From Chaetorhynchus papuensis (Eukaryota; Chordata; Aves; Passeriformes; Rhipiduridae), in contig VWYX01000846.1 of the NCBI GenBank assembly GCA_013396525.1, positions 62,001 to 126,000 on the forward strand: a stretch of 64,000 nt of DNA, in the 5' to 3' direction. This document shows positions 1 to 13,600 of the stretch, piece after piece. Made by a program: the position numbers and the translations under genes. Numbering within the stretch: position 1 is the first letter of the stretch; each line of letters starts with the position of its first letter. Under the pieces are notes generated by a model, which had not been told where the DNA came from, ran no database searches, and saw only the letters and a list, made by a program, of their open reading frames with translations.

Positions 1-560
1 TTGGTGAGCTCCGGGCAGTGCTGCACAGGTGGCTGGAGATGCTGGAGTGTGAGCAGGAAAGGTAAAAGGGCAGTAGTGTAACAAAGAGGTACAAGTTCAA
101 GCTCAGGGAGTTTCTAAAGAGAGTTCTCAAAATATGCCTGTGGAGCATCCTGTTTATCACACCATTTCCTTCTTTTGGACCTTCACAGCTGGTGCAAGGC
201 CTTGCTAGGAACTCTTGGAAAAACAACTCAAGCTCCTCAGGAGTGGCTGCTTTAAGTCATTATCCAAAGGCCATTGTTGCTGGCGGGAGCACAGAGGCAG
301 CACCTTGTTTCCTTGTGCTATTCCCATCTATACAGGTGTGAAAGCTCCTCCCCTCAGTCACTCACCTCCAGCCCCACTGTTTGAGGGGTCCAAGGCCCTC
401 TGTTCACTTGTCTGTTCCTTTGGTCCCTCTCTTTCTCATGCAACATCAGCCCCCTGCTCCCCACCTTGCTGTAGGTGTGTATGAACTTCTTCTGACCATG
501 TAGAATATCCGTTCTGATCCTTCATTGCAGCTCAGACGTTCTGGTCCCTGCTCCACATAT

Positions 561-616
561 GTGCAGCTGAAGCACAAAGCAGTGTCCCAGTGCCTGGTCT
601 CTCACAGCGACAGGAG
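561..616. repeat. Left arm of 56-bp perfect inverted repeat
   Basis: This arm begins gtgcagctgaagcac and ends gcgacaggag. Its reverse complement is found without a mismatch at 925-980, 308 bases away. The flanks differ on both sides, so the repeat boundaries are sharp. It does not resemble a CR1 end. Confidence 0.9.
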
Positions 617-924
617 AGCCAGAGTAGCTGGCAAATTGCTCCCTGCCCAGCAAACTAAAATAAAATACTGAGTGGAGTGTCTGTAAACTGCAGCCTGTGA
701 GAGATGGCCAGGGCAGGCAGGAGCACTTACCCCCTGGTGTAAGTTGTCAGGATGTGAATTCAAGCCTTTGCTCTTGAGTTGGCAGAGTTTTACTTGTCAC
801 TTAGCACCTCTGCAGAGGGGAGATGTGACAGCCTCCTGAGCTGCAGAGAATAGGAAGCTGGAGCCTGGTATTCCCCGTGTGATTGCTGGCTTGCAAGTCA
901 GGTCTGATTTGTCCTGCTTGGATC

Positions 925-980
925 CTCCTGTCGCTGTGAGAGACCAGGCACTGGGACACTGCTTTGTGCTTCAGCTGCAC
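925..980. repeat. Right arm of 56-bp perfect inverted repeat
   Basis: This arm begins ctcctgtcgctgtg and ends tcagctgcac, the exact reverse complement of 561-616. Perfect identity over 56 bases in non-coding DNA suggests a recent inverted duplication, or a structure kept for a reason. Confidence 0.9.
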
Positions 981-1570
981 AGGGAATTGCAGGTGCGAAA
1001 TTCCCTTCCCCTACCCCCACCTCGAGCAGGGAGTTTGGTTTGATATTTTACAAAAGCAAGTTAATAATTAATGCAGCTCCCCTGCAGGCAGCACAGCGCC
1101 CTTTCTGCCGTGCCCATGGAGAGACCTGAAAATGTGATTCTTTCTCTTTTTGGCTCAATAGCTGGAGGGTTACCTGGGGTGAAAACTGATGCTAGTCAAT
1201 AATGACTGAGCCCGGGAGTTGGCCTTTAGGTTGGGTTTATCTGAATGTTTATGCAAATGCCGCAGTTTTGCCTTTTCTTTGGATAAGGTCAACACAAGGG
1301 ATCACAAGTTGGCCAAGTGCAAAACCCTTTTTAAAATCCCTTTGTTCTATCTGTACTAGTTTGCTTTGTCAATGTGAAAATGGAACTGTGAAGTGCTGCA
1401 CCAGAGAGCCGTGCTAGACTGGTATCAGGTTTTAGTCACTCGATAGTGATGTTGTCTCAGTCTGCTCTGGCTCATTTGTTACCTGCTAAACCAAAATAAA
1501 TAACCTACTTCTGCCTGCTTTCTGCTCAGGCTGCTTTTGTTTATATGGCTTTTCTTTTCTTTTTTGTTAG

Positions 1571-1678
1571 GATTTTTGTTGCCAAGATACTACAGCAAGG
1601 AAGATGAGAAGGTTCTTAAGACCCGGACACGATCCAGTGCGAGAGAGGCTCAAACGTGACCTTTTCCAGTTTAACAAG
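1571..1678 (+). CDS. LLGL2: LLGL2 coding exon 1 (5' UTR 1571-1603, CDS 1604-1678)
   Basis: The acceptor is ttgttag/gattt and the donor AAG/gtacgg. The exon encodes residues 1-25 (MRRFLRPGHDPVRERLKR onward), the near-invariant Lgl N-terminus, and exits in phase 0. Confidence 0.93.
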
Positions 1679-4600
1679 GTACGGGGCTTTCCTCAGACTT
1701 CAAGGCAAATCTATCCTGAGCCACGGCATCCTGCAAAGGGAGGGATAAACCACTTGAGTGTGGGTGGAAAAGTTAAATTTAGGAGAGGTGGCTTGTTCTC
1801 TTTTTCAGTTCTGTCCTTTTCTCCCCCGATGTGCCTGAGTAGTTTCCTTTAAACTCCTGGGCATGTTCTCAATTCTGTCTCTCCTTTTTAAGAGGAAGGA
1901 TATTGTGATGCTTTTGAGTGGCACTTACTGAAAGAAGAGATCTTCATAGCAGCTTTTCTATCCTCTTAGTGGTCTGTCGCTTGTCCTGCTATGTGCTGGG
2001 ACTGTTGCTGTTAGAGGTAGTCCTTGTTAGGAAAATAAACATTTTTCTAAAGATACACAGAAGCCACAGCTTGTGATGCAGCTGACACCAGAGTTCTTTG
2101 TCCCTGATTATACTTTGGATTTACAAGTGTACCTCTGCTTTTAAATGTGAATTTAAAAGGCTTTGCTAGCACCTAGGCAGCACAATAGCCATTAATAATG
2201 AATTTACTATTATCTTAGTCTGAATCTGTTTCTAGGTTTTTTCCTTCCCTCTGTGAAGAAGAAATGGCAATGGCTGTGCTATCTATCCAACACTGCAGGC
2301 ATTTTTCTTTTGAGCTCTGGCCAGAAGGATAGTGCTTTTATCTTTGAAAAGGCCTAGTATTAAACCATTGCTAGGCTAATGACTGCTTATATCTTCTTTG
2401 GGGAGCAGAAATATGTTTGTAGGTTTTGTGTTTCCAAGGTTTAAATGGATTTTTTCTGAAAAGTGTAATGGATAAATGAAATCAGCCTAGGAAATAACCT
2501 CCTTGATTTATTAGAATTGTAGTGTAGATGGATACTTGAAGTGGAACTGCGGATATTTGAGATAAATGATTTAATGTAATTGGTACTAAGCGACACCAAT
2601 TCCATGCATACCTCTCTGCCATTGGGGAGACAAAGGAACTCAGGAGTGCTTCAGCCCTGTTTTCTGCCTGCTACCACGAGGAAATCCTAGTGCAGATGCA
2701 GTAGAAAAATCAGTAAATGCAGACCAGGTTTGAGTTGTTTGCATTCAGCTAAATGCAATGTCAACTTCAGAAAAGACATCCCAGGGATGGGTTGGAGTTG
2801 CTTATAAGCATTTAAAATTATATATACATTGGAAAAAGTTCTGCTATTTTAGGGATGTCTCTTCCTTGAGTCTTCCTTTCTCTTAGGAGAATGTTTGGCT
2901 AAGCTTTACCTGCCAGAGACACACTAATTTGGATAATGCAAAACAGGGTTGAAAGAGCTGGCTTTTGCAGCAGAGGGAAACTTCCAAATATATTAGAAGC
3001 TGACATCAGGATTTGTGACTCCATTTGATTCAGTCCTGAAGGTAAATATTGCATCTTGTTTCTAGGGAGACAACTACTTTGGACACTTCCTAATGGTTTA
3101 CTCTCATTAACAGCTTGGTAATTAAAGGCCTTGTAAAATGCATTTGCACCTTTAAGCCACAGTAACTTGTTCTTTTCTAATAAGAATCAGAAGGGAATGA
3201 ACATTACACCAGAATCTTTTATACTCTACTTTTTTCTTGCATAAAAGTGAGGGATTTTTTTCCCAAGTCTTGTGTCTCCCATTCCAGTATTTCCAGAGAT
3301 AATGGGTCATTTGAAAGCTTCTACCCTTTGATCCAACAAACATCTACTCACAGCTAGGTAGACTGAGAAAATCTGGGAAAGTCAGACCTTAATTCTGAGC
3401 TGTTGAAGGTTGTGGCTTCAAGGAGCCAAGAATCATAGTGCTTTGTGCGCCAAGGCTGTCCTGGTCTAATGTGCTATTAGAGCAAGCACATTAGTGCTGG
3501 TAAGCAGGTTTTTAAACACTTGTTATGTGAGGCCTTTGAAAGACTTCTGGTTAAGAACCTGCTTGGGAAATATTTTGTGGGACTGTAAAGTTGCTGATCA
3601 GAGAAATTGCACGGTGGATTTGCACCTCTTCAGTGTGTGATGCGGGTCATGACTAAAGGCAAGGTCTGTACCTCAAAGGTGCTGGGGATTCCTGCCCTCA
3701 TTTTACACTGAAGTTGAATATAAATGCATGATGCCACACAGATTCAGTGTTAGTGTAGTGGAATGTATTTGACCATGCTGACCTAGAATGGACTTCAATT
3801 TAGAAAGTCTATTTAATTGGTAATGGTGGATTTTTGTTTGTTTGTTTACTCTGTCACGTATAAATAGGCTGTGATCTTTTTACTGCCTCTCTCTTGCATT
3901 TCTGTTTTGCATAAGAGGTGGTCCAGATGGTTTTAAAGGACTGGTTGATGACTGGACTAGCACTTAAAACTGTCTTCAAACTTGTGTTTGTTTCAAAAAA
4001 CACCTTCCTAAATTCTGCTTGTCACTTAGCTTTGCATATCTGTTTCTCTGTATGAGTAAGAACTTCCCATACTTGTGTGTACCTGTTGCAAGAATCTGTT
4101 TTTAGCTCAGTGGATAGAATGAAGGATAAGGTATGTGGACTTGGCAGTCTACTTCTTTGAGTTTATCCTGCTTTTGGAAGTAGTATTTGGATGCCTTTGG
4201 CTCAGTCCAAGCCCTGCAGAAGAAACATGTTCAGGCTGGCATTGTCAGACTAGATGATGGGTAACACACAGGTGAACCAGCCTGTCTTACAGCTGAATGT
4301 TACCCAACTGGGAACATTGCATTTAATTTACAGCTTCATGTGTTTTCCCCTGTTTTCAGCCTTCCTGCCCCTTTGCTGATGGGTGTGATGGATAGCTTAC
4401 CTGAAATCTGAATTAGTGTCTCTGCAAAGTGGAGTTAGCACATACAGGCTTCATTGTTTCTTCAAAAGATGAATTAACAAAGGGACAGGGTTTGTATTGC
4501 CTGTGGTTGGGTTTGTCTCTGCTCGGTCATAAAACGATCTGAGAGGAGAAGCAGAGACAAGTGAAAGGAGGAAGACAGAGCTGCATCGGCACAGCTTTAG

Positions 4601-7600
4601 TGTGGGCTGGGAGCAACTGTTCAGTTTGGCCACATTTTTCCTGCAGTAAATATGACTGACACGAAGCATTTCTGTCAGTGCTCCTGACACCAGGATTGCT
4701 TGAGTCTGACAAATCTGTGGAGAATGAAAAAAGGCTCCTACCTTTCCCCAAAGAAACAAAGGCCCTTTTGAGAAGGAGGGCACATTGTGGGCACTCTAGT
4801 TTCTTATTTCAGCTCTGCTGAAAGGCTCCATTGTAACCTCTGCTGCCTCCTGCCCCCCTCTCTCCCCCTTGCTGCGTTTACCTGCTGGGCAGGTGAAAGG
4901 ATTGGCTGATGAAAGCTGCCGAGAGAGGGGAGGGAAGGAGAGTGGCCCAAAGCTGGCTTCATGTGATTTAACAACTGGGTGCAAATAAGTACAAGGAAAA
5001 GATCTGGGTAATCAGGACAGTGAATGTGAATGCCTGGCCCCGGTGGTGTCAAATGCAGCCCAAAAGCCACCCTGAAGCCTTTATTGCCCAGCTGTGGAAA
5101 CAAATGGATGACATAAGAGAGAGTTATCTTTGTTGCATCTTATGGGCATCTTGGCTGAAGATTCAGAGCTATCAGAAAACTTTAGTACATTTACTGCTCT
5201 CCTTGAGCAGCTTTGTAGCACACTGAGGTTGTTACTGATATTTCTCTTTTACAAATTTGCCTGTGGAATGGGGGGTACTTCAAATTTTTGGTTGAATGAA
5301 AACCTGGAGGAACAAAATATCACCCTCCTATTATTATTACTGAATCATACGCACTTGGTTGTGCAGTTCATAGGTCTCATACTTGAAAATTAAAGTCTTT
5401 ATTGACTTGTCTAATGTGTTTACAAATTAACACATCAAACCCAAGATATAATTAGGCCAGTATTAAGTCTGGTGTTGACAGCTTCCTAACAGGCAGTGCA
5501 GCATTGTATAAGTCATGGTTTTCTGAGAGTTGTGGCTAAAGCTTTATCTTCTGGGCTGGATGAAATCTCAGAATAATCACAGTTTCTAATTGATGTGTCA
5601 CTGAAAATTGCACCTTGTTGAGCTGATAACATGACAGTGCAGTGACTGTGAACAAGTTGAAACTAAAACTAGCAGGGGAGTTACACTGGTGTCTCCCTAA
5701 GAAGTTCCTCACTTTGTTTTGGGTGAGAGCGGAATGGTGTTTATTGCCTGTGCTACACCTGATTCATTTAAATGCCTGATTTGTTGTCAAGATAACACGT
5801 TACCTTGGATCTTCTTCCCAGAATTTTGCACCCTAGCGTTATACTCCCACAACTCTGACAATTAGGAAGCTTTTCTGTGTTGTCTCAGTAGCTATCACAG
5901 TGCAGAGAAATTCCTCTTTGCCTGTGCTGGATTAGGAAACTGCCATGTTTCAATTCTGAATCCATTGATACATTCCTGATTTCATACAGCCTTCTCTAGG
6001 AAGTTTTATATGTGTAGCTATGCAAAGGTTGGTTAGCAGCAGCTTCAAGGGTGACAGTAAAAAGATAGACTTCTCAAAATTTGTTTTTGATAGTGCAAAC
6101 TTAACACTTAAATTACCTTCTTAGAATATATATAGGTAAGGCTGGAGATTAAGTTATCATAAAAGGAAGTAAACTCAGTGGTTTTGGAGCTTGTAGTACT
6201 AATCTTGGCTTACTACCTATAAAAGGTAAAATTACTGACTACTCTTTTGCCCCCAGCCTAATGAGTTGGCAAGCAGAAAATTGAGAAATGCTCCGATATT
6301 TCCAGTTTTATCGTCTACAGAGGCTCATCTTCCCTTCAGAGGACCTCGGACTGGGGTGACCAGTACTTAGAGGATGGTGGTCTTTTCTTGCAGCTTAGGA
6401 ATTGTGATCAAATGGGTAAAACTGAAGCAAACTGGCAGACTCTGGAGTCAGCTGGCTCCTCCTATTCTGTGTCTTTGAGCAGGACATTAAAGTGCTTTGC
6501 AGCAGCTGGGGCACCTCGGGCTATGGCCTGACCACAGAAATGAAACCAGCTCCATTTGATTCTCGGCTCCATTTGATTCTCGTGCAGGGGATTAAGTTGG
6601 GAAATCACTATGCAGGAAATAAAGTCCAGGTGTTACTTTTAGGCTGAATAAAGCATAAAACTTAAGTGATGTGGTAGCTTTGCTTCAAAGACATGATGGA
6701 AATGAGGATGGGAGAGAGGTGCAAATGCTGTAGGTGGATGGTTCTCTGCTTCTTTTTTTGTTTTGTTTTTCAGTGGTGAGTGAATGAACTCCTATTCTGT
6801 AGCTGGCCAGCTTGCCTTAGAAGAAGGTATTTTCCAGAAGCTGTGCCTGTAAGGATCAGTGTTTTCTAGGAAGCATCCCTGTTAATCTTCCCTATTAATC
6901 TGTGGGCACACCAGCCCTCTTTACCTGGCTGTGTGTTGGTGCATATTGGTTTTGCCTAAACCAGGATAAGAGCTGTGCATTAGCACTTCTGAAAACCTCA
7001 CTGAGCTGTTCTCCAAGCAGCTTGGTGGCATCCTGTAAGTATGGCAGGACACTATTCCCTGGTGTGTAAATGCATCGGCCGTGCTCAGTGTGGTGTGTAC
7101 AAACGCTCCAAATCTCCCTCGTGGAGCAGTGTAAATTGTACTTTAGGGAAGCCACTAAGGGCAAGCAACACTGCTCCCCGTGACAGTGACATCTCTTTAG
7201 TCCCAAATGGCTTTGAATTACTCTGGGGTGGCCTAGCAGGCTCCTGCTCTCATTAAATTTCCCAGTGTTCCTCGTGTTCCCTCTGGAAAATGGGTATGGA
7301 TTGCGTTGGTTTTCCTGACTGCTCACAGGAAATCTGTTTAGTTTCCTTGATGAGCACTGATGTTCACTCGTAGCTCTGCATTGCTTTGCACCGTTTCTTC
7401 ACGTCAGTCACCAAAAAGAGGTCAGGAAGGCTGACCTGTGTGGAATTTGGCAGATAAAGCTGATCTTACAGCTCACAGCATTTGTGTCAGACTTTGAAAT
7501 TGTGCTGAGCAGCTGGTTTACAGAAGTGCAGCTGATGTGGAGTGATGGAGTGTGTTGTATTGACTGACTAAGCTGTGCTTATGCAGAGTTATTTATAATC

Positions 7601-10600
7601 TTAACATCGAGAGCTGCTTGGGCTACTGTTTCCAGAATATTTCTCTTTCATTTCTGTTACGCTTCTGGATATCCTGGCTGTGGAGCCAGGGATTCTTGGC
7701 ACATGCTCATCATTAGGCTGTTGTTCAGCAAATCTAACCTGTGTTTGAACACCTTCCAGCAGAAAAAGCTGCCATTAAGGGCTGTTTTTCAGACTGCCAT
7801 GCCATGTTTACTTTCTGGGTTCTATCTCTGCCAAACAATGCCCATGAACAAGCTGCTGATCATGATTTTTCCTTCTCTCCCCCAGACTGTGGAGCATGGA
7901 TTTCCCCACCAGCCCAGTGCCCTGGGCTACAGCCCATTTCTCCGTCTCATGGCCATTGGGACAAGGTCAGGAGCCATCAAATTGTATCCTTTGAACACCT
8001 TGGGTGAGAGTTCTTTAACCTCAACAGAATGTGGAGCTTTGAAGACACTTCAACGGTTAGATCAAGTATGAATTTTCAGGCAAGGGTTACTGGAACACGG
8101 AAACAGTTTGCCAGGGTTCAAAGTGATTTTGGTCTGATCAGGGTGGGATTATCTTTCCAAGAGCTGAGCTATAGCTCCAGCAGAAGCTGAGCTGATGCAG
8201 ATATTAAACAAGACTCTGCTCTTGCTATGCAGAAGGTCAGACTAGATCTGGCCTAAGTTTAGCAATCCTTCACATTGTAAATTCCAGGGTTGTTTAAATA
8301 TTTGGGGCAGGGTTCCTTTTTCTTTTTTTTTTCCTGAAGCAATTCTATTTCAAAGGTTAAAGCTGAAGTCAGAAATGCTTTCAACTTCCTGAGTTTTCGA
8401 CCATCCAGGAATTAAAGATCTAAACATTGGAGGTGGCAATTTTTTTTTTTTTTTTAGCTAATGACATCCAGTCTGATTTTTGTGTGTGTGAGGTGACTCT
8501 CATGGCAGAGACCAGTTAGATGAGCTGTAAAACAGGCATGTCACCCAGCCCAGAAAGGAAAAGTTGGTGCTGTCTCTGCCAGCTTAATCATTCATTGCTG
8601 GTGTTGTTTGTGCTCAGAGGCTGGACTCCACATGCAGGCAGTAGCCATCTGTCTCCTGGTTACAAATTAGTTAAGCAGGATTGTAGTGTCTGGGAAACCA
8701 CGAAACATCCCTGAGAAAAAACAGGGTCCAGGCACCTCTTCTGCATATGCTGAAGGAAGAAGTGAACTTCCCTGTTCTCTACAGTGAGCACAGCCTGCAA
8801 TTTTTACAAGCATGTAAAATCAAAAGTAGATTTGCATTGATTTTTTGCAGTCCAGCTCACCAACAGTAAAACGTGGTTTCAAACTAATCTCTTTTTGTCT
8901 TGCTTGCTAGCAAGCTTCTTATCAATTAATTGTAGCTGTGGGTCACCTTAAATACTGTAGATCCTCAACAAACTCATCAGATATGGTGCTCCCGGGGTGG
9001 AGTTCATGGGTTTACATGAAGAAAACAACACTGTAATGCAGATTCACTTTATACCTGATCAGGTAAGTGCATTTTCAGTACCTCTGTGTCTTGTATAGAT
9101 CTCTCCTAAACACGTGTTGATTTTATTCCAGAGATCTGGGCTCCTATTACCAAGAATATTCAAATGCTGCTTGGTTGGGAATGTTTATCCCAGTGTATTT
9201 TGTGCTCTCAGCAGTGCTTGTTGCTGTGGAGATGCTCAGTAAAACTAAAAGAGAAGCTTTAAACTGAAGAGTAGCTTTATTGTTCATAACTGTTAGTCAT
9301 TTATCTCCAGCAACATCCTGGGAATGGTAATAAGGCCAGGATAGTTCAGGCAATCTGCTGCAGAAGCAAGAACTTCCTTTTCCTTTTGCAGCCCCAGTTT
9401 TTCAGTAGGACTGGGTGGTCTTTCCTCTGCACAACAGATCGAACAGGAGCTGCTGCTGAGCTGATTTAATTATTTTCAGGAGCTCAAAACAGCACTACTA
9501 ACCTCACCTGCCGTTAAGTTTGTTGCCTTTGTGTTTGGGGGTATTGAATCTTGCTCCTGGGGATTGCTGAACAGTTATTGCCACACACTAAAAATAGGAA
9601 AGCAGAATTTTCCAAATGTCTGGTGGCTGTCTAATCACTTTCTCTTTTCCTTGCCTGTCAGACTCGTGTCTTGATCACAGACTTTGTTGCCTGATGCCCC
9701 CAGTGTAGCACAAGTGGCTTCTTTATGAGAGGGATTTAATTCTTGAGGCGGTTTTGGGTGTCTGTTTGCTTAACTAATGGTATAAGCTGAAACTCCCATG
9801 GGGAGTGTTGCACCAGGTGTGGCTGCAGCAGGTAAAATGCTTCAATTTGAACATCCAGCCAGCAGGGCTGGGCTCATAAAAGGATTCTGACACAACCCTC
9901 CAGAATGAGGTTGGACACGAAGAATGTGAGGAGTGTGGTGTAGCAGTGTGTATCAGCCCCACCCAAAGCTGGGGTGTGTTCAGCAAACCTGTGCTGAGCC
10001 AAGAGGAGGTGAGACACAGCCTGCAGCTGCATGGCTGGGCTTTACAACACAGGCTGATCTTCAGGAGCCTAAATCCTTGTCATCCCCCTTAGTGATACCT
10101 GTGCCTTTATAACAGGGGTTTTAGCCTCTAGGCTACTTCTTGTCTCCCTCCACCCCCCAAATCTCGTTGCTGCAGTGTTTGTCCAATGCCATAAAAAACT
10201 GAACCAGCTCCCCAGTCCTGTTTTAGCAGGGAATTATGAACAGCAGCAACTCTACTGCTAAATTTACTGTGATATATTTAATATTGGCATTCTGAAAAAA
10301 GCAAGTTGTGTGATTTTGCAGTGCCAGCTGGTGACACTGCTGGATGATAACAGCTTGCACCTCTGGAGCCTGAAGCAGCATGGAGGAGCATCTGAGCTGC
10401 TGGAGGAGCATCGCTTCACCCTCAAAGGGCCACCTGGGTAAGCCACAGGAGGGGCTTGGAGCTAGTCTGGGGATCAGCAACTCAGAAAATTCTGTTATTG
10501 TTTAACCTAGAGCTTGTCCAATTCTTACAGCCTGCCACTCCTCTGAATCCATTGAAAGGGCATTCATGGAAACCAGCCAGGAGTTGGCTTGGGCATGAGA

Positions 10601-13600
10601 GACCAGCTCTTAAAAGTGCTGAACCAGTGCAAAGGGTGACATCTTTTAAAATATTGTGCATTCCCTGCTGTTAGTACAGGAGCTGGTAATCTTAAGGTTA
10701 GGTAAATTTAACCATGCCTTAAGTCAGACTTTGAAATGCTGTTGTGGTTTTAGTTTCACTTGATGTTGCCAGTTTTAGGTGAGCTATTTTTAGGAACCCT
10801 TAGAGAGGGTTCTGTAAAAAAGGTGTCTGGTTCTTTGTCCATGCACCTATCAAAAATTTTTGACGTAATTTGTCTTAAAGCTGATGTTTTCCTCCTTAAA
10901 AAAAAAACCTGCCTCCAAAACAAATGACACTAATAAATGTCCCTGTTATGTTGTTAACTGTCCCAAATTCAGTAACAACAGTCTCTTTGCATCCCCAGCT
11001 CTCCACCAAGTGCCACCCAGGTAACAGCTGTGCTTCCCCATTCCTCGCGGGAAGTGCTGTACCTCGGCACAGAGAGTGGCAACATCTTTGTGGTGGAGCT
11101 GCCCTCGTTCCGAGTGCTGGAGGACAGGACCATCACCCCTGAGGCCGTGCTGCAGCGGTGAGTGAGCAAACAAGAGGTGGAATCCCATTACCAGACACAT
11201 CCTTTGTTAAAATGTCACCCCAGATTATGTACTGGGGCCTCACTGTTGTGTTAGGCATTGTCCATATCTGCCTGACTCTCATGAAAGTAACTTTGGGTCC
11301 TGGTGTGTGTTAAGTAACAGTTTCTGTCCTGGCCAACCTGGTGTTGTCACCGTGGAGGTACAGCATGTTCACTTGGGGTGAATCTGCAAACCTTGTGCCC
11401 TGGCCCTTGTGTTTAGTTTTGAAAAAAAAAATATTTTGTTTAGCTGTAATCACCCATTTATTTTTTCAACCACTGGCAGAACATCTGATACTGCTTTGTT
11501 CAAATGGGGATTTTATCACTCTGGAGATTCGAGCGCTGCTGAAAACTGTCCTACTTCATGTCTCCTACTGACATTTCCATCCTACCTTTATTCTGTAAGA
11601 GGATAGGGTGGGTGGGTCAGACTGTCTTTACAGTCCTGGGATCCAGTCCTGGAATTCATTGTAAACCTTGGCCTTTCCTTGAAGAAAATGGGACTGGGTG
11701 CATGTCCACGTGGTAGGCCCGGTGTGATGTCTCCCATAAGATTTTTCTGCTGCTTGAAGGATTTGTGAGAAGATTGTAATTACCTGTTTCAACTTTGTCA
11801 CTTAATTTCTCATTCTTACACCCTTTATTACAGTCCTCTTAGGTTGTACCTGGACTCAGCTTCTCTTGGTTTTCTTTTCTGCTCCTGCAGGATACCAGAA
11901 GATAACTGCAACAGACGATCCTGTGAACTGGTGGAAGCCCTTCGGGAGCATCCTAAGAACCCTGACCAGATCCTTATTGGATACAGCAGGGGCTTGATTG
12001 TCCTCTGGGACCTGCAGAATAACAAAGCAACACACCATTTCCTGGGCAGCCAGGTATTGATACAGTCCAGAGTCAGTTCAGCTGGGCAGGAAGGGCTCTC
12101 ACTGACACTGAAGACAAAGCAGGTGCAGGGAGAGCCTGACAAAGCTGCTTTTTTAGTAAGAACAGTTGTTTTGGGGAGATAACAGCTCTCTGGAGAGCAG
12201 TCATTTGTATGGCTTTCTTTTCAGCAACTGGAGAACCTCTACTGGCAGAGGGATGGCAGTAAATTCATTAGTTGTCACTACGATGGAAGTTACACCCAGT
12301 GGCCAGTATCCAGTGACAACAGGCATCCAGAGCCTCTGGAAAACACTGTGCCTTATGGTCAGTAAGTGAGGTTTAACTGTTGTGTATTTGTCCAAACTCA
12401 AACTAATTCTGAGCTTGCGTAGGATATTCAAGTCACAATTCTCCGTAGTGTTTAATAGCAAAATGCAGAAGTGCCTCTTGAATGGCTTGTGAGCCTGGAC
12501 TAAGGGATTTCAGCCCAGTTTTTTTCTTGGGTTTGAAACTCCCTTGTGTTGTTGAAGTCTGTCCTGAACATGGAGAGCAAGTCTGTTGACAAAATTAGTG
12601 CCCCTTATGAAGAGGGTGTTGGTGATTCAGCTCTTTGTTTTAGCTGGTGTCCTGTTCAGCAGGAGTTGCTTGGATCCTGTGTAATTAATAGTGAGCTGAG
12701 TGTCTTTTCTGTTGACCTGAGCAGTGATGAAATGAAGCTTCTGATTTGCTGGAACCCATCAAATGGGATGACTTAACTTTTGAGCGTAGAGAAGCTTCTA
12801 AAGCTCTATCACTTTGTATTAGTTTCAGGAATGTCTGTGATTTTAGCAATCCTTTCTAGTTCATCAGCTCCTCCAGCAGCACTTCCACTCCTTGGTAGCC
12901 ATCAGCAACACGGTTTAGAACCCCTGAGCCTAAGCTGTGTTTTGCTGAGGAGTTCTGTGGTCAGCGTGTCCCAGAAGATTTGTCTGATGTGGCTTGGTCT
13001 GGGGAGGTGGTGCTGGCTCCTGCTAATTCTGGTGGCTTCCCTTGGGGTGGAGGGTGAGGTGACCTGGCTGAAGCAGAATCGGCAACTTCTGATGTAGAGA
13101 TGCACTTCTTGAATTGTGGCAAAAACCTCTGTTTTTTCTCAGGTCCTTTTCCTTGCAAGGCCATCTCCAAGATCTACTGGCAGACAACAAAAAATGGGTG
13201 AGTTTGTGGTGTATCCCTTCAGTCTCACCTATTGAAAGGGTGCAGTGTGCAATGCCATATGAACCCTTTAGAGTAACGTTATAAGAACCTGTCAAAGTTT
13301 CTTTGACATTTCTTTTAATTTTTTCTTACTCCTCACTTCAGCACACACCACTTTAACTCTTTCTTTCTCTTAAGGCTTCCTTACATAATATTCCAAGGAG
13401 GAATGCCCCGGGCTAGCTATGGGGACCGGCACAGCATCTCTGTTATCCATGGCAGCCAGCAAACAGCCTTTGACTTTACCTCACGAGTGATAGACTTCTT
13501 CATAATCTTCAGCTCAGATCCTGCTGCAGGTATGTGATGGAAGGGCATTACTGAGGAATTAGGGTAGCTGTGTACGTGTGTGGGAATCTGCCTGGTATAA

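Larger units (their letters stand above)
1..1570. other. LLGL2 upstream region or first intron
   Basis: No coding exon is recognisable here. The segment ends in a pyrimidine-rich tract and AG at 1569-1570, a 3' splice site. LLGL2 therefore has at least one non-coding 5' exon to the left, inside or outside the window. The only marked structure is the inverted repeat at 561-616 and 925-980. Short open frames at 215-484 and 1202-1417 show no recognisable similarity. Confidence 0.6.

Noticed and set aside
7984..8071. Open frame continuing past LLGL2 exon 2
   Set aside because: The conserved IKLYGAPG junction needs the gtatcc donor at 7984 and the exon at 8981.
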